From positions 180,866-244,865 of the forward strand of contig CAMDGF010000001.1 of the NCBI GenBank assembly GCA_945897555.1: a stretch of 64,000 nucleotides of DNA, in the 5' to 3' direction. Origin of the DNA: Klebsiella pneumoniae. GTDB lineage: Bacteria; Pseudomonadota; Gammaproteobacteria; Burkholderiales; UBA3065. Position 1 is the first letter of the stretch. Each line of letters starts with the position of its first letter. Positions 55,692 through 63,826 of this stretch are shown one piece after another. Both the position numbers and the translations under genes were made by a program. The notes under the pieces were generated by a model, which saw nothing but the letters and a program-made list of their open reading frames with translations, was not told where the DNA came from and made no database searches.

Positions 55692-56333
55692 CTACGGGGC
55701 CACCTCGATCAGGATCTCGTTGCGCCGGTTCCATGGCAGTGTGAAAGGGTCGTTGTAGCGCGCGACCTGAGGCCTGCCCGCCGCCACCAGCCCCTGCGCC
55801 GACATCCACGCCTGCAGGCGCGCGGTGTTCTCGGCGATGCTCGCGCGTGTGGTCCAGCCGCTGAAGGTCACCGCCGCCACGCGGTGCGCGCCCACCTCGC
55901 GCAGGGTCACGAGCGGATCGAGCGGCTTGGGCAGGTCGGCCAGCCGGTAGCTCGATGGCATCACAAAGTGCACACGCCAGTTCGGTGCATCACCCACCTC
56001 GGCGGGTTCCATGGTCACCGGCGCGGTCATGGCGATGCGTTCGCTGGCCGGCTCCATGGTCACCGGGGCGGTCATGGCGATCTTCTCCGTCTCGCCGCGG
56101 GCAGATGCGTTCTTGCCAAAGATGTAACCGGCGATACGACGGAAGCCGACACGGCCGGCGCTGTCGAAGTCGCCCTCCACAAATGTCTCGGCCACCACGA
56201 ACCCAGGGTATCGACGCAATTCGATGCCCGGCTCGCTGCGCTCCACGCTGTAGCGTGGCTGCTCAACCGCCATGGCTGCCCCGATGGATGTCGCTGCCAG
56301 CAGGCTGGCCAGTAGCAGAGTGATGAATCGCAT
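55692..56333 (-). CDS. SOUL family heme-binding protein
   Basis: Signal peptide MRFITLLLASLLAATSIGAAMA; GIELRRYPGFVVAETFVEGDFDSAGRVGFRRIAGYIFGKN; KIAMTAPVTMEP. Confidence 0.9.
   Translation of the reverse strand: MRFITLLLASLLAATSIGAAMAVEQPRYSVERSEPGIELRRYPGFVVAETFVEGDFDSAGRVGFRRIAGYIFGKNASARGETEKIAMTAPVTMEPASERIAMTAPVTMEPAEVGDAPNWRVHFVMPSSYRLADLPKPLDPLVTLREVGAHRVAAVTFSGWTTRASIAENTARLQAWMSAQGLVAAGRPQVARYNDPFTLPWNRRNEILIEVAP
56006..56095. repeat. In-frame tandem duplication, 45-bp period, inside the SOUL gene
   Basis: atggtcaccgg(c/g)gcggtcatggcgat occurs at 56011 and 56056; protein reads EKIAMTAPVTMEPASERIAMTAPVTMEPAE; outer limits approximate. Confidence 0.85.
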
Positions 56334-56379
56334 CTTGCCTCCTGCGGTCTCTCATGTAATCTGGACGGACATTCAAGGT

Positions 56380-56397
56380 TGTCAGAACGGTATGACA
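56380..56397. promoter_or_regulatory. CrtJ/PpsR-type palindrome TGTCAGAACGGTATGACA in the SOUL/bch divergent region
   Basis: Exact TGT-N12-ACA with extended TGTCA/TGACA arms, 44 bp upstream of the 56442 start. Confidence 0.8.
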
Positions 56398-56441
56398 CAT
56401 TCGGCGGTGACACTCGCGTCGGTGGAACAGGGGTCGGGACC

Positions 56442-56732
56442 ATGAACGACCCGGCCTTGCTGGTCTGGATGATCGGCGGCGTGCTCTGCCTCACCCTGCT
56501 CGAGGGCGTGGCGCTCTGGCTCTATGACCGCGTCACGCGGCGCGGGTTGCCCTCGCGCGTGTTCCTGCTCAACTGGGCCTCCGGGGTGTGCCTGCTGGCC
56601 GGCATGCTCAGCCTCGGACTCGGTGGTGGTGCGCCGGTGGTGATGCCCTGGCTGCTGGCTGCCGGGATGTTCCACGTCTGGGACCTCAAACGCAACTGGC
56701 GCCGTTCACGCCGGTTGATGCAAAGGAATTGA
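56442..56732 (+). CDS. Small membrane protein of unknown function, leading the bchID transcription unit
   Basis: 96 aa with three hydrophobic segments (LLVWMIGGVLCLTLLEGVALWLY; FLLNWASGVCLLAGMLSLGLG; VVMPWLLAAGMFHVW); stop 1 bp before bchI. Confidence 0.75.
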   Translation: MNDPALLVWMIGGVLCLTLLEGVALWLYDRVTRRGLPSRVFLLNWASGVCLLAGMLSLGLGGGAPVVMPWLLAAGMFHVWDLKRNWRRSRRLMQRN

Positions 56733-56733
56733 T

Positions 56734-57795
56734 ATGAGTCGCGCTTTTCCGTTCTCGGCCATCGTCGGCCAGAACGACATGAAACAGGCCCTCCTGCTGG
56801 CAGCCGTCGATCCGAGCATCGGCGGCGTGCTGGTGCTGGGTGATCGCGGCACCGGCAAGTCCACGGCGGTGCGCGCGCTGGCGGCCATCCTGCCACCCAT
56901 CCGCGTGGTCGAAGGCTGTGTCTACGGTTGCGACCCCGCCGTGCCCGGTGGCGCCTGTCCCTCTTGCACGGCGCTCGCTGTGCCGGGCGGCAAGATCAAG
57001 CCCGGTCACAAGCCGAGATCGGTGGAGAAGCCCGTCCCGGTGGTCGACCTGCCGCTCGGCGCCACCGAGGATCGCGTGGTCGGCGCACTCGACCTCGAGC
57101 GGGCGCTCACCGCTGGCGAGAAGGCCTTCGAGCCGGGTCTGCTGGCGCGTGCCAACCGCGGCTTTCTCTACGTGGACGAGGTGAACCTGCTCGAGGACCA
57201 TCTGGTCGACCTGCTCATCGACGTGGCCGCCTCCGGCCAGAACGTGGTCGAGCGTGAAGGGCTCTCGGTGCGCCATCCGGCGCGCTTTGTGCTGGTCGGC
57301 TCCGGCAATCCGGAGGAGGGCGAGCTGCGTCCGCAGCTGCTCGACCGCTTCGGCCTCTCGCTCGACGTGCGCACGCCCACCGACCTCGCCGAGCGCATCG
57401 AGGTCATCAAGCGTCGCGATGCCTACGAGCGTGACCCGGCGGCCTTTCTGGCGGCCTGGGATGCCGCCGATGCCGCCATCCGCGACGCCGTCCTCAAGGC
57501 GCGTAAGCGGCTCGACAAGCTCGAGGTGCCTGATACCGTGCTCGAGGCCGCCGCCCGGTTGTGCTCGCATCTTGGCACCGATGGTCTGCGCGGCGAACTC
57601 ACGCTCATGCGTGCCGCACGCGCCCGGGCTGCACTCGATGGCGCCCGCCACGTGCGCGTCGAGCACCTGTTGGCGATCGCGCCGATGGTGCTGCGCCACC
57701 GCCTGCGGCGCGACCCGCTCGATGAGACCGGCTCTGGTGTGCGCATCGAGCGCGCCCTCGGCGAGCTGTTCGGCGTCGAGACCGTGGCGGCTTGA
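56734..57795 (+). CDS. bchI: Magnesium chelatase ATPase subunit I
   Basis: FPFSAIVGQNDMKQALLLAAVDPSIGGVLVLGDRGTGKSTAVRALA; YVDEVNLLEDHLVDLLIDVAASGQNVVEREG. Confidence 0.97.
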   Translation: MSRAFPFSAIVGQNDMKQALLLAAVDPSIGGVLVLGDRGTGKSTAVRALAAILPPIRVVEGCVYGCDPAVPGGACPSCTALAVPGGKIKPGHKPRSVEKPVPVVDLPLGATEDRVVGALDLERALTAGEKAFEPGLLARANRGFLYVDEVNLLEDHLVDLLIDVAASGQNVVEREGLSVRHPARFVLVGSGNPEEGELRPQLLDRFGLSLDVRTPTDLAERIEVIKRRDAYERDPAAFLAAWDAADAAIRDAVLKARKRLDKLEVPDTVLEAAARLCSHLGTDGLRGELTLMRAARARAALDGARHVRVEHLLAIAPMVLRHRLRRDPLDETGSGVRIERALGELFGVETVAA

Positions 57796-59666
57796 ACACG
57801 CTGAGCGAGGCTGTGCAGCTCGAGCGTCAGCCAGCCCTTGCGCCAGACATGGACCCGGTGGTCCATGCCGCCGAGGTGTGGGGCCGTGCCCTGCACGCCG
57901 CTGCGCTGTTCGCCATCGAGCCGGCCGCGCTGGGTGGCGTCTGGCTCAAGGCTGGCGCCGGCCCGGTGCGTGAGCGCTGGCTGGCCCTGCTCGACGCGCT
58001 GCTGCCCGGCGATATGCCGCGCCGGCGCATCCCGCTCAACATCGTCGATGAGCGCTTGCTCGGCGGCCTCGACCTCGCCGCTACGCTCCAGGCGGGGCGT
58101 CCGGTGGCGCAGCGCGGCGTGCTGGCCGAGGCGCACGGCGGGGTGGTCACCCTGGCCATGGCGGAGCGGGTCTCTGCCGCCACCGCCACCCGTCTCGCGC
58201 AGGTGCTCGACAGCGGTGAGGCTCTAGTGGCCCGCGACGGCATCGACAGCCGCCTGCCGGCGCGCATCGGTGTCGTCGCGCTCGACGAGGCCGCTGCCGA
58301 CGACGAGCCGCCCGCCACCGTGCTCACCGAGCGCCTCGGTCTGGTCATTGCGCTCGATGGGCTGTTACCGAGCCTGTGCGAGATTCCGCCAGCTGCCGAA
58401 CTGCAGGTCTGGCAGCGCGACATTGCCGCAGCGCGCGGCGCGTGGCGAAGCGTGAGCGCTGGCGACGATGTGCTGCAGGCGCTGTGCAGCACGGCGCTGG
58501 CGCTCGGTGTCGACTCGCCGCGCTTCGGTCTCGCCGCGTACAACCTGGCGCGCATGGCGGCCGCTCTCGACGGCCGCGACGAGGTCGACGCGGACGACTG
58601 CACGCTGGCCGCGCGTCTGGTCTTCGCGCCGCGCGCCACCCGCCTGCCGCCACAGCCAAGCGAGGAGTCGCCCCCTGAGAAGGCGCCCGAGCCGCCCAGC
58701 GACCAGCAACCGCCACCCGAGCAGGACCCGCCTGCCGACGACCCCGACGACATCCCCGACAAGCCGCTCGAGGACACCGTACTCGAAGCCGCTGCAGCAG
58801 CCATCCCCTTGGGTCTGCTCGCCATGCTGCAGGCCTCGCTGCTGATGGGCCGCAGTCGCAGCAGCGGCAAGTCCGGCGCCACGCAGACCCACTACCGGCG
58901 CGGCCGGCCCACCGGCTCGCGACGTGGCAGCCTGCGCCCGGGCATCCGCCTCAACGTCATCGACACGCTGCGCAACGCCGCACCCTGGCAGCCGCTGCGC
59001 CGCCGCGAGCGGGAGACTGCCGGCCTGGCAGTGCACGGCCGCGTCCTCATCCGGCCCGACGATTTCCAAGTGACGCGCTACCAGCAGCGCAGCGAGACCA
59101 CCACCTTGTTTGTGGTGGACGCCAGCGGTTCCTCGGCGCTGCACCGGCTGGCCGAGGCCAAGGGCGCGGTCGAGCTGCTGCTCGCCGACTGCTACGTGCG
59201 ACGCGACCGCGTCGCGCTGATGGCTTTTCGCGGCAAGGGTTGCGACCTCATCCTCCCGCCGACCCGCTCGCTCACCCGTGCCAAGCGCAGCCTCGCTGGC
59301 CTGCCGGGGGGCGGTGGCACGCCGATGGCCACTGCCATCGAGGCGGCGCAGCAGTTGTACGAACAGTTGTCGCGGCGCGGTGACAGCGTCGTTGTGGTGC
59401 TGCTCACCGATGGCCGCGGCAACCTCGACCGCGCCGGCAAACCCGGCCGCGCCCAGGCCGAAGCCGATGCGATGGCCGCTGCGCGGCGCGCGCGACTCAG
59501 TGGCATGGCCAGCCTGCTGGTCGACACCTCGCCACAGCCGGCGCTTCATGGCCAGCGGCTCGCGGCTGAACTCGGCGCGCTCTACCAGCCCTTGCCCTAC
59601 GCCGATCCGCGTACGCTTGGTGCGCGCATCGGTGCCAGTGTCAGGGCCTTGAGCGGCGGCAACTGA
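57792..59666 (+). CDS. bchD: Magnesium chelatase subunit D
   Basis: AAA-like N-domain, Pro/Glu-rich linker (EESPPEKAPEPPSDQQPPPEQDPPADDPDD), vWA domain VVDASGSSALHRLAEAKGAVELLLADCYVRRDRVALMAFRG; TTG start overlapping the bchI stop or a later ATG. Confidence 0.96.
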   Translation: MNTLSEAVQLERQPALAPDMDPVVHAAEVWGRALHAAALFAIEPAALGGVWLKAGAGPVRERWLALLDALLPGDMPRRRIPLNIVDERLLGGLDLAATLQAGRPVAQRGVLAEAHGGVVTLAMAERVSAATATRLAQVLDSGEALVARDGIDSRLPARIGVVALDEAAADDEPPATVLTERLGLVIALDGLLPSLCEIPPAAELQVWQRDIAAARGAWRSVSAGDDVLQALCSTALALGVDSPRFGLAAYNLARMAAALDGRDEVDADDCTLAARLVFAPRATRLPPQPSEESPPEKAPEPPSDQQPPPEQDPPADDPDDIPDKPLEDTVLEAAAAAIPLGLLAMLQASLLMGRSRSSGKSGATQTHYRRGRPTGSRRGSLRPGIRLNVIDTLRNAAPWQPLRRRERETAGLAVHGRVLIRPDDFQVTRYQQRSETTTLFVVDASGSSALHRLAEAKGAVELLLADCYVRRDRVALMAFRGKGCDLILPPTRSLTRAKRSLAGLPGGGGTPMATAIEAAQQLYEQLSRRGDSVVVVLLTDGRGNLDRAGKPGRAQAEADAMAAARRARLSGMASLLVDTSPQPALHGQRLAAELGALYQPLPYADPRTLGARIGASVRALSGGN

Positions 59667-59678
59667 GCCGGCGCCGCC

Positions 59679-60551
59679 TCAGCCGCCGGCCAGCAGGTCG
59701 ATGACGACCTGCGCCGCGCGCTCAGGCCCGGTCTCGTGCATGAGATGGCCAGCGCTCCAGCGTTCCACCCGGGCGTGCGGCAGGTACCGTGCGATCACCT
59801 GCAGCAGCGGCTCGGGTGGCACCCAGGCGTCGAGGTCGCCCACCACCAGCCGCATCGGTGCGGCCAGCCGCGCGGCATCCTCAAGCAATACGGGCAGGTC
59901 GGCTGCGGCCATGAAGTTCATCGCTCCGCGGACATGCGCGCTGTCGGAGAACAGCGTGCGATAGCGGCGTCGCTGGCCCTCGTCGAGGATCGATGCAGTC
60001 GAGTCGAGCAGCCGGTCGACCATACCCGAGGGCCCGATGGTGGCCGCAAGCAAGGCGGCTACCGGGCTCGAGGTCGCCAGCGGGTTCACCAGCGGTCCGA
60101 GGAACAAGGCATAGGCGGGCGGCGGCGGCACCAGCGAGGGCGCGTAGCCCACCAGCGCGCCAGCGCGATGCCGCCCCAGCAACGACCAGCGCAGCGCCAG
60201 CGGGAAGCCTGCCGAATGTCCGGCCACCACGGCCGGCGACCCGAGCCCGAGCACTTCGAGCAGCCCATCGAGTTGCTGCGCGATGCTCGCCAGATCGAGG
60301 CGCTCGTAATCCGCGCCATGGGTGAAGCCGTGGCCCGGCAGATCCATCGCCAGCACCCGCGCATGCTTGGTGAGCAGTGGCCACATCGGTGCCCAGCTGT
60401 GCACCGAGGCGCCGGTGCCATGCAGCAGGACCACCAGTGGGCCCTCGCCCGCCATCTGCAGGTGCCAGTCGAGGCCGGCGGCCTGCACGCGACGGCTGTG
60501 TTCACGGTTGGGCCAGTCGGCCGGGATGTCATGGGCTGGGGTCGAGGTCAT
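59679..60551 (-). CDS. bchO: BchO-type alpha/beta hydrolase
   Basis: DWPNREHSRRVQAAGLDWHLQMAGEGPLVVLLHGTGASVHSWAPM; VAGHSAGFPLALRW; position between bchD and crtE. Confidence 0.9.
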   Translation of the reverse strand: MTSTPAHDIPADWPNREHSRRVQAAGLDWHLQMAGEGPLVVLLHGTGASVHSWAPMWPLLTKHARVLAMDLPGHGFTHGADYERLDLASIAQQLDGLLEVLGLGSPAVVAGHSAGFPLALRWSLLGRHRAGALVGYAPSLVPPPPAYALFLGPLVNPLATSSPVAALLAATIGPSGMVDRLLDSTASILDEGQRRRYRTLFSDSAHVRGAMNFMAAADLPVLLEDAARLAAPMRLVVGDLDAWVPPEPLLQVIARYLPHARVERWSAGHLMHETGPERAAQVVIDLLAGG

Positions 60552-60564
60552 CGGGATTCCGGGG

Positions 60565-60582
60565 TGTCGGTTGACGCGGACA
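60565..60582. promoter_or_regulatory. CrtJ/PpsR-type palindrome TGTCGGTTGACGCGGACA overlapping a crtE -35-like element
   Basis: Exact TGT-N12-ACA; contains TTGACG at 60571-60576. Confidence 0.8.
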
Positions 60583-60589
60583 GGGCGGG

Positions 60590-60607
60590 TGTCTATTGTG
60601 ACTGACA
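60590..60607. promoter_or_regulatory. CrtJ/PpsR-type palindrome TGTCTATTGTGACTGACA overlapping a crtE -10-like element
   Basis: Exact TGT-N12-ACA; contains TATTGT at 60594-60599, 17 bp from TTGACG. Confidence 0.8.
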
Positions 60608-60671
60608 GTCTGGTGGTCAGAACAAACTTACAGTCGGCGCAGAGGTTTCGCCGTCGACGGGGGAGGGCGGC

Positions 60672-61589
60672 ATGGATACACAACTGCGGATCGAGCAGGC
60701 GCTGGACGCCGCGTTGCGCCTTGGCGAGTCTAAGGCAGCGCCGCCGCGCCTGGTGGCCGCCACCCGGCATGCGGTGTTCCCCGGCGGCGCGCGCATCCGG
60801 CCGCGTCTCTGCCTCGCCGTGGCGTGGGCCTGCGGCGACGACCGTCCGCTGCTCGCCGACGCCGCCGCCGTCGCCATCGAGTTGATGCACTGCGCCTCGC
60901 TGGTCCACGACGACCTGCCGTGTTTTGACGATGCGGCCATGCGCCGTGGTCAGGCCTCCGTGCATGCAGCCTATGGCGAACGTCTGGCGGTGCTGGTGGG
61001 CGATGCGCTCATCGTCCTCGCCTTCCGCGCGCTGGCGGTGGCCGGCCGTGACTCGCCGGAGCGCCTCGGCCGTCTGGTCACCACCGTGGCCGATGGCGTC
61101 GGCGCGCCCGAGGGCATCGTGGCCGGGCAGGCCTGGGAGTGCGAACTCAAGGCCGACCTCGCCACCTATCAACGCACCAAGACCGGAGCTCTGTTTGCCG
61201 CGGCCACCGCCGCCGGGGCGCAAGCCGCCGGGCACGACCCTGATGCCTGGCGCAGCCTCGGCGACTGGCTGGGCGAGGCCTACCAGGTGGCCGACGACAT
61301 CCGCGACGTCATGGCCGACCCGGCATTGCTGGGCAAGCCGACCGGCCGCGACGAGGACCTCGACCGCATGAGTTCGGCGCGCGAGTTGGGTCTTGCGGGT
61401 GCCGTGGCGCACTTCGATGAGCTGCTCGATCAGGCCGCGCGCTCGATTCCCGACTGCCGCGGCGCGGCTGCGCTGCGCGCATTGGTGCAGTCGGAGTCGG
61501 AGCGCCTGGTGCCCAAATCGTGGGTCAGCCGCATCCGTTCGGGGCAGGCTGTGCCGGCACGGCCGCTTCCAGCCCGCGTCGGCAGCTGA
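60672..61589 (+). CDS. crtE: Geranylgeranyl pyrophosphate synthase CrtE
   Basis: GGARIRPRLCLAVAWACG; LMHCASLVHDDLPCFDDAAMRRGQASVH; QVADDIRDVMAD. Confidence 0.93.
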   Translation: MDTQLRIEQALDAALRLGESKAAPPRLVAATRHAVFPGGARIRPRLCLAVAWACGDDRPLLADAAAVAIELMHCASLVHDDLPCFDDAAMRRGQASVHAAYGERLAVLVGDALIVLAFRALAVAGRDSPERLGRLVTTVADGVGAPEGIVAGQAWECELKADLATYQRTKTGALFAAATAAGAQAAGHDPDAWRSLGDWLGEAYQVADDIRDVMADPALLGKPTGRDEDLDRMSSARELGLAGAVAHFDELLDQAARSIPDCRGAAALRALVQSESERLVPKSWVSRIRSGQAVPARPLPARVGS

Positions 61590-61625
61590 GCTGCAAGCGG
61601 CACCGACCCGTCGAGGAGACCCCCT

Positions 61626-62759
61626 ATGGCCGAGACGATGCACCTCTCCCTCATCGACCGTCTGTTCGCCTGGCGCGACCGCCTGGTGGCCAGCCCGACG
61701 TTCCAGCGCTGGGCTGCAGCCTTCCCGCTCACCCGCCCGATCGCGCGCCGGCAGGCGGCACAACTGTTCGACCTTGTCGCCGGCTTTGTCTACAGCCAGG
61801 TGCTGCTGGCCTGCGTCCGCCTCGGTGTGTTCGAGATGCTTGCCGAGGGTCCGCAGAGCGTCACCACCCTCGCGCATCGGCTGGGCCTCTCGGAGAACTC
61901 GGCGCAACGTCTGCTCGCCGCCGCTGCCTCGCTGGGGCTCCTCGCCCGCCGTGCCGATGGCCGTTACGCGCTCGGCCAGCTCGGTGCGGTGATGGTCGGC
62001 AACCGCGCGGTCGCGGCGATGGTCGAGCACCACGCCTCGGTCTACCTCGACCTCGCAGACCCGGTCGCGCTGTTGCGCCGCGACTCGCCCACCCGCCTCG
62101 CTGGCTATTGGGCCTATGCCGGCGACCAAGGCAGCGAGGTGGCGCGCCAGCTCACGGCCGAGCAGGTGGCTGAGTATTCGGCGCTGATGTCGGCCTCCCA
62201 GCCGCTGGTGGCCGATCAGATCATCGACGCCTACGACCTCGGCCGGCACCGCTGCCTGATGGACGTCGGCGGCGGCGAGGGCACCTTCCTTTGTCAGGTC
62301 GCGCGTCGCGTGCCCGGCCTCCGGCTGCGCCTGTTCGACCTGCCGGCGGTGGCCGAGCGTGGCCGCCAGCGCTTCGAGGCGCAGGGCATCGCCCACCGCG
62401 CCGAGGCCTGCGGCGGCAGCTTCTTCGACGACCCGCTGCCCACCGGCGCCGACATCGCCTCGCTGGTCCGCGTCATCTACGACCACGACGACGCGCATGC
62501 GCTGCGCATCCTGCGTGCCGTGCGTTGCGCCCTGCCGGAGGACGGCACGCTGATCCTCGCCGAGCCGATGGCGGGTACGCCGGGCGCCGAAGCCATGGGC
62601 GACGCCTATTTCGGTTTCTACCTGCTCGCCATGGGTAAAGGCGAGGCGCGCACACCCGACCAACTCGGCTCGCTGCTCAAGCAAGCGGGCTTCTCGCGGC
62701 TGCGCATCCTCGCCACCCACCTGCCGCTGCAGACCCGCGTCCTCATCGCAAGGCCTTGA
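61626..62759 (+). CDS. crtF: CrtF carotenoid hydroxyl O-methyltransferase (demethylspheroidene/hydroxyneurosporene type)
   Basis: CLMDVGGGEGTFLCQVARRVPGLRLRLFDLPAVAERG; ASLVRVIYDHDDAHALRILRAVRCALP; between crtE and bchC. Confidence 0.93.
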   Translation: MAETMHLSLIDRLFAWRDRLVASPTFQRWAAAFPLTRPIARRQAAQLFDLVAGFVYSQVLLACVRLGVFEMLAEGPQSVTTLAHRLGLSENSAQRLLAAAASLGLLARRADGRYALGQLGAVMVGNRAVAAMVEHHASVYLDLADPVALLRRDSPTRLAGYWAYAGDQGSEVARQLTAEQVAEYSALMSASQPLVADQIIDAYDLGRHRCLMDVGGGEGTFLCQVARRVPGLRLRLFDLPAVAERGRQRFEAQGIAHRAEACGGSFFDDPLPTGADIASLVRVIYDHDDAHALRILRAVRCALPEDGTLILAEPMAGTPGAEAMGDAYFGFYLLAMGKGEARTPDQLGSLLKQAGFSRLRILATHLPLQTRVLIARP

Positions 62760-62831
62760 TGGCCATGCAACCTTGAATCTGTCAAAAAGATTTTTCTTGA
62801 CTCGGTCCCACAGAGGCTTAGCATGCACACA

Positions 62832-62849
62832 TGTCAGGTTGCCCTGACA
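62832..62849. promoter_or_regulatory. CrtJ/PpsR-type palindrome TGTCAGGTTGCCCTGACA upstream of bchC
   Basis: Exact TGT-N12-ACA with 7-bp perfect arms TGTCAGG/CCTGACA. Confidence 0.82.
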
Positions 62850-62869
62850 TTTTGGCAGGTACATAAAAA

Positions 62870-63826
62870 ATGACATCTGAAGTCGCGATGAGCACCTTGG
62901 CGGTGGTACTGGAGGAGCCCGAAAGGGTGGCTCTGTGTCGCCTGCCGCTCACCCCCGCCACAGCGCGGGACGTGGTGGTGGACATCGCCTACAGCGGCAT
63001 CAGCACCGGCACCGAGAAGCTGCTCTGGAGCGGCCGCATGCCGCAGTTCCCAGGCATGGGCTATCCGCTGGTGCCAGGCTACGAGTCGGTCGGCACGGTG
63101 GTCGGCGCTGGCCGCGAGTCCGGCTTCGAGGTCGGGCAGAGCGTGTTCGTGCCCGGCGCCAAGTGCTACGGCGACGTGCGTGGCCTGTTCGGTGGCGCCG
63201 CCTCGCGCGTGGTCGTGCCCGGCGAGCGCATCCTCGCCATCGACGAGCACCTGGGTGAGCGCGGCGTGCTTTTCGCGCTCGCCGCCACCGCGCTGCACGT
63301 CACTCACGTGCCGGGCGCCCTGCAGCCCGACCTCATCGTCGGTCACGGTGTGCTCGGCCGCATGATCGCCCGCATCGCCGTCGCCCATGGCGCCACACCA
63401 GTGGTCTGGGAGACCAACGCCACGCGCCGCGATGGCGCGCAGGGTTACGCAGTGATCGACCCGGCCGATGACACCCGCCGCGACTATCGCTGCATCTGCG
63501 ACGTCAGCGGCGCCGCCGGTCTGCTCGACACCCTCATCTCGCACCTCGCTCCGGGCGGCGAGGTGGTGCTAGCCGGCTTCTACGACCAGCCCCTTGGCTT
63601 CACCTTCCCGCCGGCCTTCATGCGCGAAGCGCGCTTGCGCATCGCCGCACAGTGGCAGCCGGCCGATCTGCTCAAGGTCCGCGAGATGGTGGCCGACGGC
63701 CGTCTCTCGCTCGATGGCCTGATCTCCCACCGCAGCGCCCCACATCTCGCCGAAGACGCCTACAGCACGGCGTTCGGCGACCCTGACTGTCTGAAGATGG
63801 TCCTCGACTGGAGACACCTGCAATGA
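62870..63826 (+). CDS. bchC: 3-hydroxyethyl bacteriochlorophyllide a dehydrogenase BchC
   Basis: DIAYSGISTGTEKLLWSGRMPQFPGMGYPLVPGYESVGTVV; VWETNATRRDGAQGYAVIDP; 4-nt overlap with bchX. Confidence 0.95.
   Translation: MTSEVAMSTLAVVLEEPERVALCRLPLTPATARDVVVDIAYSGISTGTEKLLWSGRMPQFPGMGYPLVPGYESVGTVVGAGRESGFEVGQSVFVPGAKCYGDVRGLFGGAASRVVVPGERILAIDEHLGERGVLFALAATALHVTHVPGALQPDLIVGHGVLGRMIARIAVAHGATPVVWETNATRRDGAQGYAVIDPADDTRRDYRCICDVSGAAGLLDTLISHLAPGGEVVLAGFYDQPLGFTFPPAFMREARLRIAAQWQPADLLKVREMVADGRLSLDGLISHRSAPHLAEDAYSTAFGDPDCLKMVLDWRHLQ

Noticed and set aside
59679-62876. 1065-aa minus-strand ORF
   Set aside because: Only the C-terminal 290 residues are real (BchO); the rest is antisense to crtE/crtF
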